Shown: one piece after another, positions 37,468 through 44,986 of the stretch
Layout of the letters: each line of letters starts with the position of its first letter
How positions within the stretch are numbered: the stretch's first letter is position 1
Source of the DNA: Pedobacter sp. Leaf250
GTDB taxonomy: Bacteria; Bacteroidota; Bacteroidia; Sphingobacteriales; Sphingobacteriaceae
Length of the DNA stretch: 64,000 bases
NCBI RefSeq assembly: GCF_920984735.1
Contig: NZ_CAKLBU010000003.1
Coordinates: 242,324-306,323 of the forward strand
Reading direction: 5' to 3'
Made by a program: the position numbers and the translations under genes
Notes under the pieces: model-generated
What the model was told of the DNA's origin: nothing
Database searches by the model: none
What the model saw: the letters and a program-made list of their open reading frames with translations, nothing else

Positions 37468-38694
37468 ATGTCAAAACAGATCAAAATTGACCCTGGTAAA
37501 CTCGCTATTGAACGAGATTTCCCTCAAATTTTTTTACACCCTATAACGGTTAAGTATAGTTCGTTAGGTGGTGCAACTGGCTGGCTCGGACCAGCACTAA
37601 CGGGTATATCAAACTGCCCTGATGGCGTAGGCAGGTATCAGCATTATGCCAATGGCTCTATTTACTGGCACCCGAATACCGGAGCGCATGAAGTACACGG
37701 ACTTATTCGGGCAAGATGGCAAAGCATGGGTTGGGAGCGTAGCGTGTTAGGGTATCCTGTTACTGATGAATCTAAATGCCCGGATAATATTGGGCGTTAT
37801 AATCATTTTCAAAATGGCAGTATTTATTGGAGCCCTTCATCAGGTGCCTGGGAAATTCATGGCTCCATCAGGGCAAAATATTCCCAGTTGGGCTGGGAGA
37901 AAAGCTTTTTAGGTTATCCGCTAACAAACGAGAGTACTTGTCCGGATGGCGTAGGAAAGTACAATCATTTTCAAGGTGGTAGTATTTATTGGAGTCCGTT
38001 TACAGGTGCTTTTGAGGTTCATGGCTGGATCAGAAACCACTGGTCGTCATTAGGCTGGGAACGAAGCGCACTGGGATATCCTATATCCGATGAAATGGTG
38101 GTTTATGGTGGTGCGGCTAGAATCTCAAATTTTCAACACGGAAGCATTTATTGGTCAACTTCTGCAGGTGCCAGAGTTTTAAAAGAACGCTTGCGTGTTC
38201 ATATTAAAATATTATCGCAGCCAATAAGCTTTACAATGAATGAGCAATTTGCTGCCATGCAGGAAGTTTATGCCGTTGCAGGAATAAAAGTAGATTGGGC
38301 AACCACAGAAAATCTGAATCTGGCCTCACTAAATGATGTTGATGTTGGTGGCTGTACTATGGGTAGTGTTTCTGCAGAACAGGTTACTTTATTTGGGAAC
38401 CGAAATTTTGTTGGTACCAACGATGTAGTGGTTTACATGGTAAGAAGTACAGTTCCTGGCTACAATGGTTGTGCATCTTATCCAAGTGGCAGGCCTGGGG
38501 CAGTTGTGGTTAGAACGGCGTCGAGGTGGACATTAGGTCATGAACTCGGACATGTTTTAGGTTTGCCACATGTAAACGACAATAATAGGTTAATGACTGG
38601 TAATGGAACTTTCAACATTACGAATCCACCACCAGATTTGGCAAGCGGAGAGCAAAGTACAATGATTGCAAGTGGTTTAAGTGTTAAACTTTAA
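37468..38694 (+). CDS. LGFP-repeat protein with C-terminal metzincin-type zinc protease domain
   Basis: 408 residues. The first 235 or so contain four repeats of about 50 residues, each with NHFQNGSIYWSP-like and GWERSVLGYPVTDE-like phrases, matching LGFP repeats, which in other bacteria bind cell-wall or surface polymers. The C-terminal domain (about 240-408) has the zinc motif HELGHVLGLPH (358-368) with His358, Glu359, His362 and His368, and a possible Met-turn RLMTG (Met376), so it is a metzincin. Two Cys (296 and 335) may pair. No signal peptide, lipobox or T9SS C-terminal domain is seen, which is unexpected. A small helical-repeat gene follows after 11 bases and is surely co-transcribed. 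Substrate and location are unknown. Confidence 0.83.
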   Translation: MSKQIKIDPGKLAIERDFPQIFLHPITVKYSSLGGATGWLGPALTGISNCPDGVGRYQHYANGSIYWHPNTGAHEVHGLIRARWQSMGWERSVLGYPVTDESKCPDNIGRYNHFQNGSIYWSPSSGAWEIHGSIRAKYSQLGWEKSFLGYPLTNESTCPDGVGKYNHFQGGSIYWSPFTGAFEVHGWIRNHWSSLGWERSALGYPISDEMVVYGGAARISNFQHGSIYWSTSAGARVLKERLRVHIKILSQPISFTMNEQFAAMQEVYAVAGIKVDWATTENLNLASLNDVDVGGCTMGSVSAEQVTLFGNRNFVGTNDVVVYMVRSTVPGYNGCASYPSGRPGAVVVRTASRWTLGHELGHVLGLPHVNDNNRLMTGNGTFNITNPPPDLASGEQSTMIASGLSVKL

Positions 38695-38705
38695 ATGTAA
38701 AAAAT

Positions 38706-39173
38706 ATGCCAACTATAGAAGAATTAAATGAACAGGTTATTGCTTTTTTAAGGCAAGATGAACTGGATTATCCGGCAGCAGCAGCAAAATTCGGCGCTTC
38801 AGTTTTACCCTTACTGAAAGCACTTATTGAAGGGAATGATGAAAATTTGGCTATTAAAGCTGCGTATTTGGCTGGCTACATAAAACATGATTCTGTGGCT
38901 GAAATAATCAATAGTGCAGCCTCAAATAAATTTACAGCAGTGAGGGTTGCAGCCGCGTATGGAAGTCAAAAATTAAGTGCCGCCGATGCTTCCAAAGTTT
39001 TGGATAAATCACTTGATGATGTTGATCCTGGTGTACTGAAAGTAGCTATCCGATCAGTTGAAAGCTTAAATATTGCAAAGAATTTTAAAGCCAAACTAGG
39101 GAATATTGGCAAGGTTCAGCTCGATTTGAATGTGAAGGGTTTTGCAAATGATTTAATCAAAAAGATTAAGTAA
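38706..39173 (+). CDS. Small HEAT-like helical-repeat protein
   Basis: 155 residues without signal peptide. It is nearly all amphipathic helix in pairs of about 30 residues (LLKALIEGNDENLAIKAAYLAGYI, SVAEIINSAASNKFTAVRVAAAYGSQKL, ASKVLDKSLDDVDPGVLKVAIRSVESL), which is the look of HEAT or Armadillo-like repeats that bind other proteins. The C-terminal 25 residues are basic. The gene begins 11 bases after the metzincin gene and ends at a terminator, so the two form a bicistronic unit. It may be a partner, chaperone or inhibitor of the protease. I do not recognise a named family. Confidence 0.7.
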   Translation: MPTIEELNEQVIAFLRQDELDYPAAAAKFGASVLPLLKALIEGNDENLAIKAAYLAGYIKHDSVAEIINSAASNKFTAVRVAAAYGSQKLSAADASKVLDKSLDDVDPGVLKVAIRSVESLNIAKNFKAKLGNIGKVQLDLNVKGFANDLIKKIK

Positions 39174-39185
39174 AAAAGTTTTAAA

Positions 39186-39223
39186 TTCAAAAAGCCAGTC
39201 AGTAATTTGATTGGCTTTTTGAA
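39186..39223. terminator. Bidirectional terminator between the metzincin pair and the DUF4293 genes
   Basis: TTCAAAAAGCCA and its exact complement flank 14 bases, giving T runs on both strands. It lies 12 bases after the plus-strand stop at 39173 and 21 bases beyond the convergent stop at 39245. Confidence 0.85.
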
Positions 39224-39244
39224 TTGATTTAGATTTTACTCAAA

Positions 39245-39715
39245 TTATCGCAACCGCTCAGCAGAGCGAATTAATCTTTCATCTTTGTTAATGCCGAAAA
39301 TGGCTAATATGATAAATAAAATTGCAATAGCTGGCAGGTAGGCACCAATGCCAAAACTTGCGCCTTCAATACCACCAGTTAACTCTTTTGCATGTATGCT
39401 GCACCAAAAGGCAAAGCCAATAATCAATACAATGTTTAGTAAGGCAATTCTTTTTTGCAAGCTTCTCTTTTTGAAAAGAAAAATATTGACAAAACACAGT
39501 ATTGCTAAAGCTATATTTGTAATTAGAAGTGGATAGTTAGACTTAGTCCTAATAGCTACAAACTCTCCAACGTCCCAGCTTTCTATATAGCTTCCTGAAT
39601 AAAGAAGTGGCATGTATACCCCGTTAATATTTTTCGTTAGTATTGGAAAAAACAACATTGAAGCTAAAGCAATCGTTGCTGATAGGAGCCATATAGATTG
39701 AATTCTTTGGAGCAT
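39245..39715 (-). CDS. DUF4293 membrane protein (second of a tandem pair)
   Basis: 156 residues with four membrane segments (about 8-27, 62-80, 90-108 and 125-143), the normal layout of DUF4293. It begins MLQRIQSIWLLSA and ends NKDERLIRSAERLR. The first 75 residues differ clearly from the neighbouring paralogue, but the last 85 are almost identical, also at DNA level. It starts 6 bases after the stop of the upstream copy and is co-transcribed with it. The function of the family is unknown. It ends at a shared bidirectional terminator. Confidence 0.88.
   Translation of the reverse strand: MLQRIQSIWLLSATIALASMLFFPILTKNINGVYMPLLYSGSYIESWDVGEFVAIRTKSNYPLLITNIALAILCFVNIFLFKKRSLQKRIALLNIVLIIGFAFWCSIHAKELTGGIEGASFGIGAYLPAIAILFIILAIFGINKDERLIRSAERLR
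39246..39502 (-). repeat. Near-identical 257-bp segment, copy in second DUF4293 gene
   Basis: This 3' part of the gene matches 39723-39979 with about six differences and no gap counted by eye, and similarity stops abruptly at the end of the tract. Confidence 0.85.
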
Positions 39716-39721
39716 TTAATT

Positions 39722-40189
39722 TTATCGCAACCGCTCAGCAGAGCGAATCAATCTTTCATCTTTATTAATGCCGAAAATGGCTAATGTGATAAATAAAATT
39801 GCAATAGCTGGCAGGTAGGCACCAATGCCAAAACTTGCGCCTTCAATACCGCCAGTTAACTCTTTTGCATATATGCTGCACCAAAAGGAAAAGCCAATAA
39901 TCAATACAATGTTTAGTAAGGCAATTCTTTTTTGCAAGCTTCTCTTTTTGAAAAGAAAAATATTGACAAAACACAGTATCACAAGTACGATATGGCTGAT
40001 TAGTAATGGTAAGAATACTTCCACATTTAATGTTTTTCCATTTTTCCCTTGAAGGTAATGATGTAAGCCATTTGTATAAATCTGTTCTAATGAGCCATCA
40101 ACCATTTTAGTTGCAAGCGGGAAAAAAAATAATAACACTAATATTAAAGTGGCTAAAAAAAACCAGATCGTTTGTATTCTTTGTATCAT
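39722..40189 (-). CDS. DUF4293 membrane protein (first of a tandem pair)
   Basis: 155 residues with four membrane segments, starting MIQRIQTIWFFLATLILVLLFF and ending in the same SAERLR tail as its neighbour. The central loop (DGSLEQIYTNGLHHYLQGKNGK) has no match in the other copy, showing that the N-terminal parts have been diverging for long. A -7 element at 40207-40214 gives a leader of about 10 bases, so this copy leads the two-gene unit. Function unknown. Confidence 0.88.
   Translation of the reverse strand: MIQRIQTIWFFLATLILVLLFFFPLATKMVDGSLEQIYTNGLHHYLQGKNGKTLNVEVFLPLLISHIVLVILCFVNIFLFKKRSLQKRIALLNIVLIIGFSFWCSIYAKELTGGIEGASFGIGAYLPAIAILFITLAIFGINKDERLIRSAERLR
39723..39979 (-). repeat. 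Near-identical 257-bp segment, copy in first DUF4293 gene
   Basis: Partner of 39246-39502, covering the last 85 codons or so. The two stretches have the same length and about 97 to 98 per cent identity by eye, unlike the 5' halves. Confidence 0.85.
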
Positions 40190-40206
40190 GAATTAAGTAT
40201 TTGCAA

Positions 40207-40214
40207 CAAACTTA
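40207..40214 (-). promoter_or_regulatory. Bacteroidota -7 promoter element of the DUF4293 pair
   Basis: The minus strand reads TAAGTTTG followed by TTGC, an exact TAnnTTTG match 18 bases before the start codon at 40189. Confidence 0.55.
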
Positions 40215-40313
40215 GCCTTTTTATTAATATGATAAAAGAGTAAGTAAACAGGAGTGAAGCACTCGTATATAAAATCTTTAAACCTTGTGCTTTTATCCTT
40301 GCTCCTTATAATG

Positions 40314-40321
40314 TACTTTTG
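40314..40321 (+). promoter_or_regulatory. Bacteroidota -7-like element at the 5' end of truA
   Basis: TACTTTTG followed by CA has the same form as other -7 elements in the window. If it is used, transcription starts near 40328 and the ATG at 40311 and GTG at 40254 would not be in the mRNA. Confidence 0.4.
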
Positions 40322-40328
40322 CATCGCT

Positions 40329-41078
40329 TTGAGTAAAAAACGGTATTTCATACAAATTGCTTATGATGGCAGCCAATACCACGGCTGGCAAATTCAACCC
40401 AATGCAATAACCGTTCAGGAGTTGCTGGATAAGGCCATGTCTACATTTTATCGCCAACCAATTGAAACTTTGGGTTGCGGACGAACAGATGCAGGTGTGC
40501 ATGCCACTGATTTTTTTGCGCACTTTGATATTGAGGATTTAGAAGAAACAAAAGTAGTACAGGCAGTTGCTGGGATTAATGCCATGTTGTCTTATCAAAT
40601 CGCAGTGAAAAAAATTATCCCTGTTCATAAGGAAGCGCATGCCCGTTTTGATGCTACAGCAAGAGCATACAAGTATTATCTTCATTTTGAAAAAAATCCG
40701 TTCAAATTAAATCGATCTTGGTTGGTTAAAGATAAATTGGACGTTGATCTCATGAATCAAGCAGCTCTTTTATTGTTAGATTACACTGATTTTTCGTGTT
40801 TCAGTAAATCAAATACGCAAACATTTACCAATAACTGTAAAATAACAAAAGCTATTTTCGCAGAAACGGATGGTGGTTTGGTGTTTACCATTGAAGCAGA
40901 TCGTTTTCTTCGAAACATGGTTCGGGCAATTATGGGAACTTTGGTTAGAATAGGTAAGAAAGAAATTAATCTGGAAGAATTTAAAGCAATTATAGAAAGC
41001 AAAAACCGAAGCAAAGCCGGGCAGTCGGTACCTGCCTGTGGTTTGTATTTAGTGAAAGTAGAATACCCGTATGTATAA
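40329..41078 (+). CDS. truA: tRNA pseudouridine(38-40) synthase TruA
   Basis: The core starts with KKRYFIQIAYDGSQYHGWQIQP and contains the catalytic Asp in LGCGRTDAGVHATDF, then ARFDATARAYKYYLH, DFSCFSKSN and FLRNMVRAIMGTLVRIG, all TruA motifs. The enzyme makes pseudouridine in the anticodon arm of tRNA. The start is uncertain: the frame is open back to GTG 40254 and has ATG 40311, but a -7 element at 40314-40321 favours the TTG at 40329 (249 residues), which also fits the point where family similarity begins. The stop is firm. The gene is divergent from the DUF4293 pair. Confidence 0.93.
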   Translation: MSKKRYFIQIAYDGSQYHGWQIQPNAITVQELLDKAMSTFYRQPIETLGCGRTDAGVHATDFFAHFDIEDLEETKVVQAVAGINAMLSYQIAVKKIIPVHKEAHARFDATARAYKYYLHFEKNPFKLNRSWLVKDKLDVDLMNQAALLLLDYTDFSCFSKSNTQTFTNNCKITKAIFAETDGGLVFTIEADRFLRNMVRAIMGTLVRIGKKEINLEEFKAIIESKNRSKAGQSVPACGLYLVKVEYPYV

Positions 41079-41087
41079 GTGTTGCAC

Positions 41088-41249
41088 GTTATGGGTTATG
41101 AGTTACCAGTTTGGGTGCAAAAAAAACAATAAAAATCCACAATTGATTAAACCATTGCTCTGTTCAAATTCTAAACCCATAACCCATAACCCATAACCCA
41201 TAACCCATAACCCATAACCCATAACCCATAACCCATAACCCATAACCCA
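41088..41249. repeat. Heptanucleotide tandem repeat (AACCCAT)n with inverted partner
   Basis: Ten full units of AACCCAT run from 41174 to 41243, with a last partial unit to 41249, ending 3 bases before the ABC exporter start codon. About 75 bases upstream, 41088-41100 carries the complementary phrase GTTATGGGTTATG, so a transcript could fold. The minus-strand open frame here only reflects the repeat. Confidence 0.92.
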
Positions 41250-41252
41250 AAA

Positions 41253-43025
41253 ATGGCAGTAACAGGCGAAGTATACAATACAGGATTGCTTAAACGTATT
41301 TTTCAATACGTAAAGCCATATCGTGGTGTTTTCGTTTGGTCGGTTATTTTAACCGTTTTGTTGGCAGCCATCTCACCTGTTCGTCCTTTTCTAATTAAGT
41401 ATACGTTAGATCATTATATCCTGCTGGGCAATTATGCTGGCTTGATTCAAATGACGATATTGATGATTTTCATGTTGATTCTTCAAACGCTGATTCAATA
41501 TAATCATACGCTGTTAACCAATACTCTAGGACAGTCAGTTATTCGAGATTTAAGGATAAAAGTTTTCAACCACATTACCAGCTTACGCTTAAAGTATTTC
41601 GATAAAACGCCTATCGGTCAGTTGATTACCCGCACCGTTTCTGATTTGGAAACCATAGCCGATATCTTTTCTGAAGGTTTGATTTCCATGATTGGCGATT
41701 CATTGCAAGTGGTGGTAATTGTCGGGGTGATGCTCTACACTGATTGGGAATTGAGCCTGGTGGTGCTGTTGCCCATTCCCTTACTGATTATCGCAACGCG
41801 GAAATTTCAAAAAGCCATTAAAGTTGCTTTTCAGGAAATCAGAAATGAAGTTTCTAACCTCAATACCTTTTTGCAGGAACACATCACAGGTGTTTCCATT
41901 GTTCAATATTTTGCCAGAGAAAGGCAGGAATATAAAAAGTTTTATGCCATTAATAAACGCTACCGCGATGCAAACATTCGTTCCAATTGGTATTATTCCA
42001 TATTTTTTCCTGTTGTAGAATTGATTTCTGCAATGTCCTTGGGTTTATTAGTGTGGTATGGGGCAAAAAGTATTTTGGCAAAGCCATTAGATGTAACCCC
42101 AGGAACCATCACACAATTTATCATGTATCTGGGAATGGTGTTTACGCCCATCCGCCAGTTGGCAGATAAGTTTAATACGCTGCAAATGGGTATGGTAGGT
42201 GCCGAAAGGGTTTTCAAGGTTTTGGATACGGATGAGGTAACTGTAAATAATGGCACTCAAAAACCTGTTAAGCTTGAAGGGAACATCGAATTTAAAAATG
42301 TTTGGTTTGCCTACAATGATGAAAATTATGTTTTAAAGGATTTAACTTTCGAGGTTAAAGCTGGGGAAACGGTCGCTTTGGTTGGTGCCACCGGGGCAGG
42401 GAAATCATCTACAATAAATATCCTCAACCGCTTTTACGAAGTGAAAAAGGGCGATATTACAGTTGATGGCATTCGGATAGAAAATTTTGACCTCGATTAT
42501 TTAAGAAGCAACATTGCTACAGTTCTTCAGGATGTTTTCCTTTTTTCGGATACCATTTTAAATAACATCACTTTAAATAATCCAGAAATTACTATTGAGG
42601 AGGTTGTAAATGCGGCGAAGAAAGTAGGTGCGCACGAATTTATCGAACGATTGCCTGGCGGCTATCAATATAATGTGATGGAAAGGGGAGCAACCCTTTC
42701 TGCCGGCCAAGCGCAGCTGATATCCTTTATTCGTGCCTTGGTTCATAATCCGGCCATTTTGGTTTTAGATGAGGCAACCTCATCTGTAGATACCGAAACC
42801 GAACTCTTAATTCAAAAAGCTATTGATAATTTAATGGAAGGCCGCACTTCCATTGTAATTGCACACCGTTTATCTACCATTCAAAAAGCCAACCTTATCA
42901 TTGTTCTTGATAAAGGCGAAATCAAAGAAAAAGGAACCCACCAACAATTGTTGAGGCTAAATGGTTACTACAAAAAGCTTTATGATCTGCAGTTCTCATC
43001 TGGAGGGATTGCTAAAAGTTCTTAA
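41253..43025 (+). CDS. ABC exporter, fused permease and ATPase (half-transporter)
   Basis: 590 residues. The first 320 or so hold six membrane helices of the type I exporter fold (IFQYVKPYRGVFVWSVILTVLLAAI onward). The ATPase has Walker A GATGAGKS (378-385), a Q-loop VLQDVFLF, a signature LSAGQ (482-486) in place of LSGGQ, Walker B ILVLDEATS (Asp506) and the switch His in IVIAHRLST. It likely works as a homodimer or with a partner and exports lipid, peptide or drug. The start codon follows directly on a heptanucleotide repeat, which may change its expression. The promoter of the next gene overlaps its 3' end. Confidence 0.93.
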   Translation: MAVTGEVYNTGLLKRIFQYVKPYRGVFVWSVILTVLLAAISPVRPFLIKYTLDHYILLGNYAGLIQMTILMIFMLILQTLIQYNHTLLTNTLGQSVIRDLRIKVFNHITSLRLKYFDKTPIGQLITRTVSDLETIADIFSEGLISMIGDSLQVVVIVGVMLYTDWELSLVVLLPIPLLIIATRKFQKAIKVAFQEIRNEVSNLNTFLQEHITGVSIVQYFARERQEYKKFYAINKRYRDANIRSNWYYSIFFPVVELISAMSLGLLVWYGAKSILAKPLDVTPGTITQFIMYLGMVFTPIRQLADKFNTLQMGMVGAERVFKVLDTDEVTVNNGTQKPVKLEGNIEFKNVWFAYNDENYVLKDLTFEVKAGETVALVGATGAGKSSTINILNRFYEVKKGDITVDGIRIENFDLDYLRSNIATVLQDVFLFSDTILNNITLNNPEITIEEVVNAAKKVGAHEFIERLPGGYQYNVMERGATLSAGQAQLISFIRALVHNPAILVLDEATSSVDTETELLIQKAIDNLMEGRTSIVIAHRLSTIQKANLIIVLDKGEIKEKGTHQQLLRLNGYYKKLYDLQFSSGGIAKSS

Positions 43026-43040
43026 AAATGATTATGTTTG
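43009..43040 (+). promoter_or_regulatory. Promoter of the ECF sigma factor gene (-33 TTG and -7 TATGTTTG)
   Basis: TATGTTTG at 43033-43040 matches TAnnTTTG, with TTG at 43009-43011 and a spacing of 21 bases, within the range for Bacteroidota primary-sigma promoters. It overlaps the last codons of the ABC exporter gene and lies 22 bases before the TTG start at 43063. Confidence 0.6.
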
Positions 43041-43062
43041 GTTTTCCTAACAAACCTAATTA

Positions 43063-43650
43063 TTGAATCCCTCGAGAAATTGTGAGCAAGATAACGCACT
43101 TTTTGACTTATTAAAGCAAGGAGACGAGGCTGCATTTGGTAAAATTTATAAACTTTATTGGGTCGAACTTTACAACGCTGCTTACAAGCGTTTACCCGAA
43201 AAAGAAAAATGTCAGGACGTAATTCAAAACGTTTTTACCGATCTGTGGAACAGAAGAAAAGAGCTGGATCTTGAGAAGCCTTCAGCTTATTTACATACCG
43301 CTGTTCGTTTTCAGATTCTTAAACACATCGCTAGAACACCAAAAAACAGTTTTTTCGCTACATCATTTGAAAACCAGTTGATTTCGCCACTTCAGGCAGA
43401 TGGCGCCTTGTTAGATCGGGAAGCTAAAGGTTTATTGGAGTTATTTATAAAAGCCCTGCCCGAAAAACGCAGAAAAATTTTTCTGATGCATTATTTCGAG
43501 GGATTATCAACGGCCAAAATTTCTGTCGAGCTAAATATATCACAAAAAACTGTTCAAAATCAATTAACCACTGCAACCCATGCTTTAAAATTTCGGTTAA
43601 CGCATCTATTTGCTATTGCTGGTGCACTTTATTTGGTGTTTTTAAAATAA
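43063..43650 (+). CDS. ECF-type RNA polymerase sigma factor of a Sus-like locus
   Basis: 195 residues. Region 2 is LLKQGDEAAFGKIYKLYWVELYNAAYKRLPEKEKCQDVIQNVFTDLW in outline, with the usual DVFxxLW-like motif, and region 4 is LPEKRRKIFLMHYFEGLSTAKISVELNISQKTVQNQL, a helix-turn-helix. The C-terminus has a hydrophobic tail (LFAIAGALYLVFLK). In Bacteroidota such factors are released by FecR when the outer membrane receptor senses substrate. The only usable start is TTG 43063, because a stop lies two codons upstream and no ATG follows near. The FecR gene comes 95 bases later. Confidence 0.9.
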   Translation: MNPSRNCEQDNALFDLLKQGDEAAFGKIYKLYWVELYNAAYKRLPEKEKCQDVIQNVFTDLWNRRKELDLEKPSAYLHTAVRFQILKHIARTPKNSFFATSFENQLISPLQADGALLDREAKGLLELFIKALPEKRRKIFLMHYFEGLSTAKISVELNISQKTVQNQLTTATHALKFRLTHLFAIAGALYLVFLK

Positions 43651-43745
43651 TTATTCTTCTTTTTAGTTTTTAATTGAATTTATTTTAAAATTCTTTTGGG
43701 ATATTTTCCTAATTCTGGTACATGTGTATATAAACGCCAGAAATC

Positions 43746-44918
43746 ATGAGTCATTTTTCTCATCAAAAAGATCTTCAGAATATTATTAAACGTTATTTGG
43801 CTGGTACTGCTACCGCCGAAGAAATAAAATTCATTGAAAAATACTATACATTTTTAAGCGAAGGAGAAAATGAGATTGGTGAAACTCATGATATCAACAA
43901 TTTTGAACAGGAAACTTTTCAAGCCATACAAGCAAAAATCGCTTCGCAGCAAAAATCAAAAGTGTTATCCTTTTATAAATATGCTTCAGCTGCTGCAATA
44001 TTCATTTTATTATGTGGCGGGCTATACTTTTTATTAAATAAAAATTCATCTAAATTTCCTTCCAATTCGCTGGCTAAAATTGAAAATCTTGATATCCTTC
44101 CCGGATCTGATAAAGCCACTTTAACATTAGCCAATGGATCAAAAGTTATTTTGGATGATCAAACACCAGAAAATATCAGTGATACGCATGGTGTAAAAAT
44201 ATCGAAAACCAAAGATGGCCAGCTGGTGTATACTGTAGTCAATAACGAAAATCTACCAAACTCAACAGCCTTCAACACCATACAAACGCCAAAGGGCGGT
44301 CAATATCAGGTTATATTGCCCGATGGCACTAAAGTTTGGTTAAATGCTGCATCATCTTTAAAATATCCTGAAGTATTTGCAGGTAAAAAACGCTCGGTAA
44401 CGTTAACAGGCGAAGCTTATTTCGAAGTAGCGAAAGACAAGGATAAACCCTTCCATGTACTTACCCAAAATCAAAATGTAGAGGTTTTAGGAACGCACTT
44501 CAATATCAATGGTTACCTGGATGATCACACCATTAAAACAACTCTACTAGAGGGAGCTGTCAAAGTTAGCAATCTGAAATCTACCAAAAAATTAAAACCT
44601 GGAGAACAAGCCATATCAGGAATTTCGGAAAATGCATTGATACAAGTTACCTCGCAGGTAGATACCGACGATGAAATTGCATGGAAAAATGGCTTATTTC
44701 AATTCAACGATACTGATTTGAAAATAATCTTGAATCAATTGGAGCGGTGGTATGATATTAAAATTGATTATTCTTCAATACCTGATAAAAGATATAACGG
44801 AATGGTTCCCAGAAAATCGAAGCTTTCTGAAGTTTTGAAAATGCTGGAGAAAACGGGTAATATCAAATTTGAACTTTTAGAAAACCGTACTTTAAAAGTG
44901 ATCCCAAAAACTAACTAA
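43746..44918 (+). CDS. FecR family anti-sigma factor
   Basis: 390 residues. A cytosolic N-terminal part (about 1-76), one membrane helix (78-97, ASAAAIFILLCGGLYFLL), then a periplasmic FecR domain (about 176-270: FNTIQTPKGGQYQVILPDGTKVWLNAAS, GEAYFEVAKDKDKPFHV) and a DUF4974 domain at the C-terminus (about 315-388, FNDTDLKIILNQLERWYDIKI). It holds the sigma factor in the off state and receives the signal from the STN domain of the SusC protein encoded next. Its position between sigma factor and STN-SusC is the standard arrangement. Confidence 0.94.
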   Translation: MSHFSHQKDLQNIIKRYLAGTATAEEIKFIEKYYTFLSEGENEIGETHDINNFEQETFQAIQAKIASQQKSKVLSFYKYASAAAIFILLCGGLYFLLNKNSSKFPSNSLAKIENLDILPGSDKATLTLANGSKVILDDQTPENISDTHGVKISKTKDGQLVYTVVNNENLPNSTAFNTIQTPKGGQYQVILPDGTKVWLNAASSLKYPEVFAGKKRSVTLTGEAYFEVAKDKDKPFHVLTQNQNVEVLGTHFNINGYLDDHTIKTTLLEGAVKVSNLKSTKKLKPGEQAISGISENALIQVTSQVDTDDEIAWKNGLFQFNDTDLKIILNQLERWYDIKIDYSSIPDKRYNGMVPRKSKLSEVLKMLEKTGNIKFELLENRTLKVIPKTN

Positions 44919-44986
44919 ACACAATAATCGGCTTAACTGCCACCAAACAATAACTAATCAATTTAACATTAAACCCAACTGAATGT

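Noticed and set aside
41174..41249. CRISPR array
   Set aside because: The units are 7 bases long, contiguous and without spacers.
41103..41306. 67-codon minus-strand frame made of GYGLWVM repeats
   Set aside because: It is only the translation of the AACCCAT tandem repeat.
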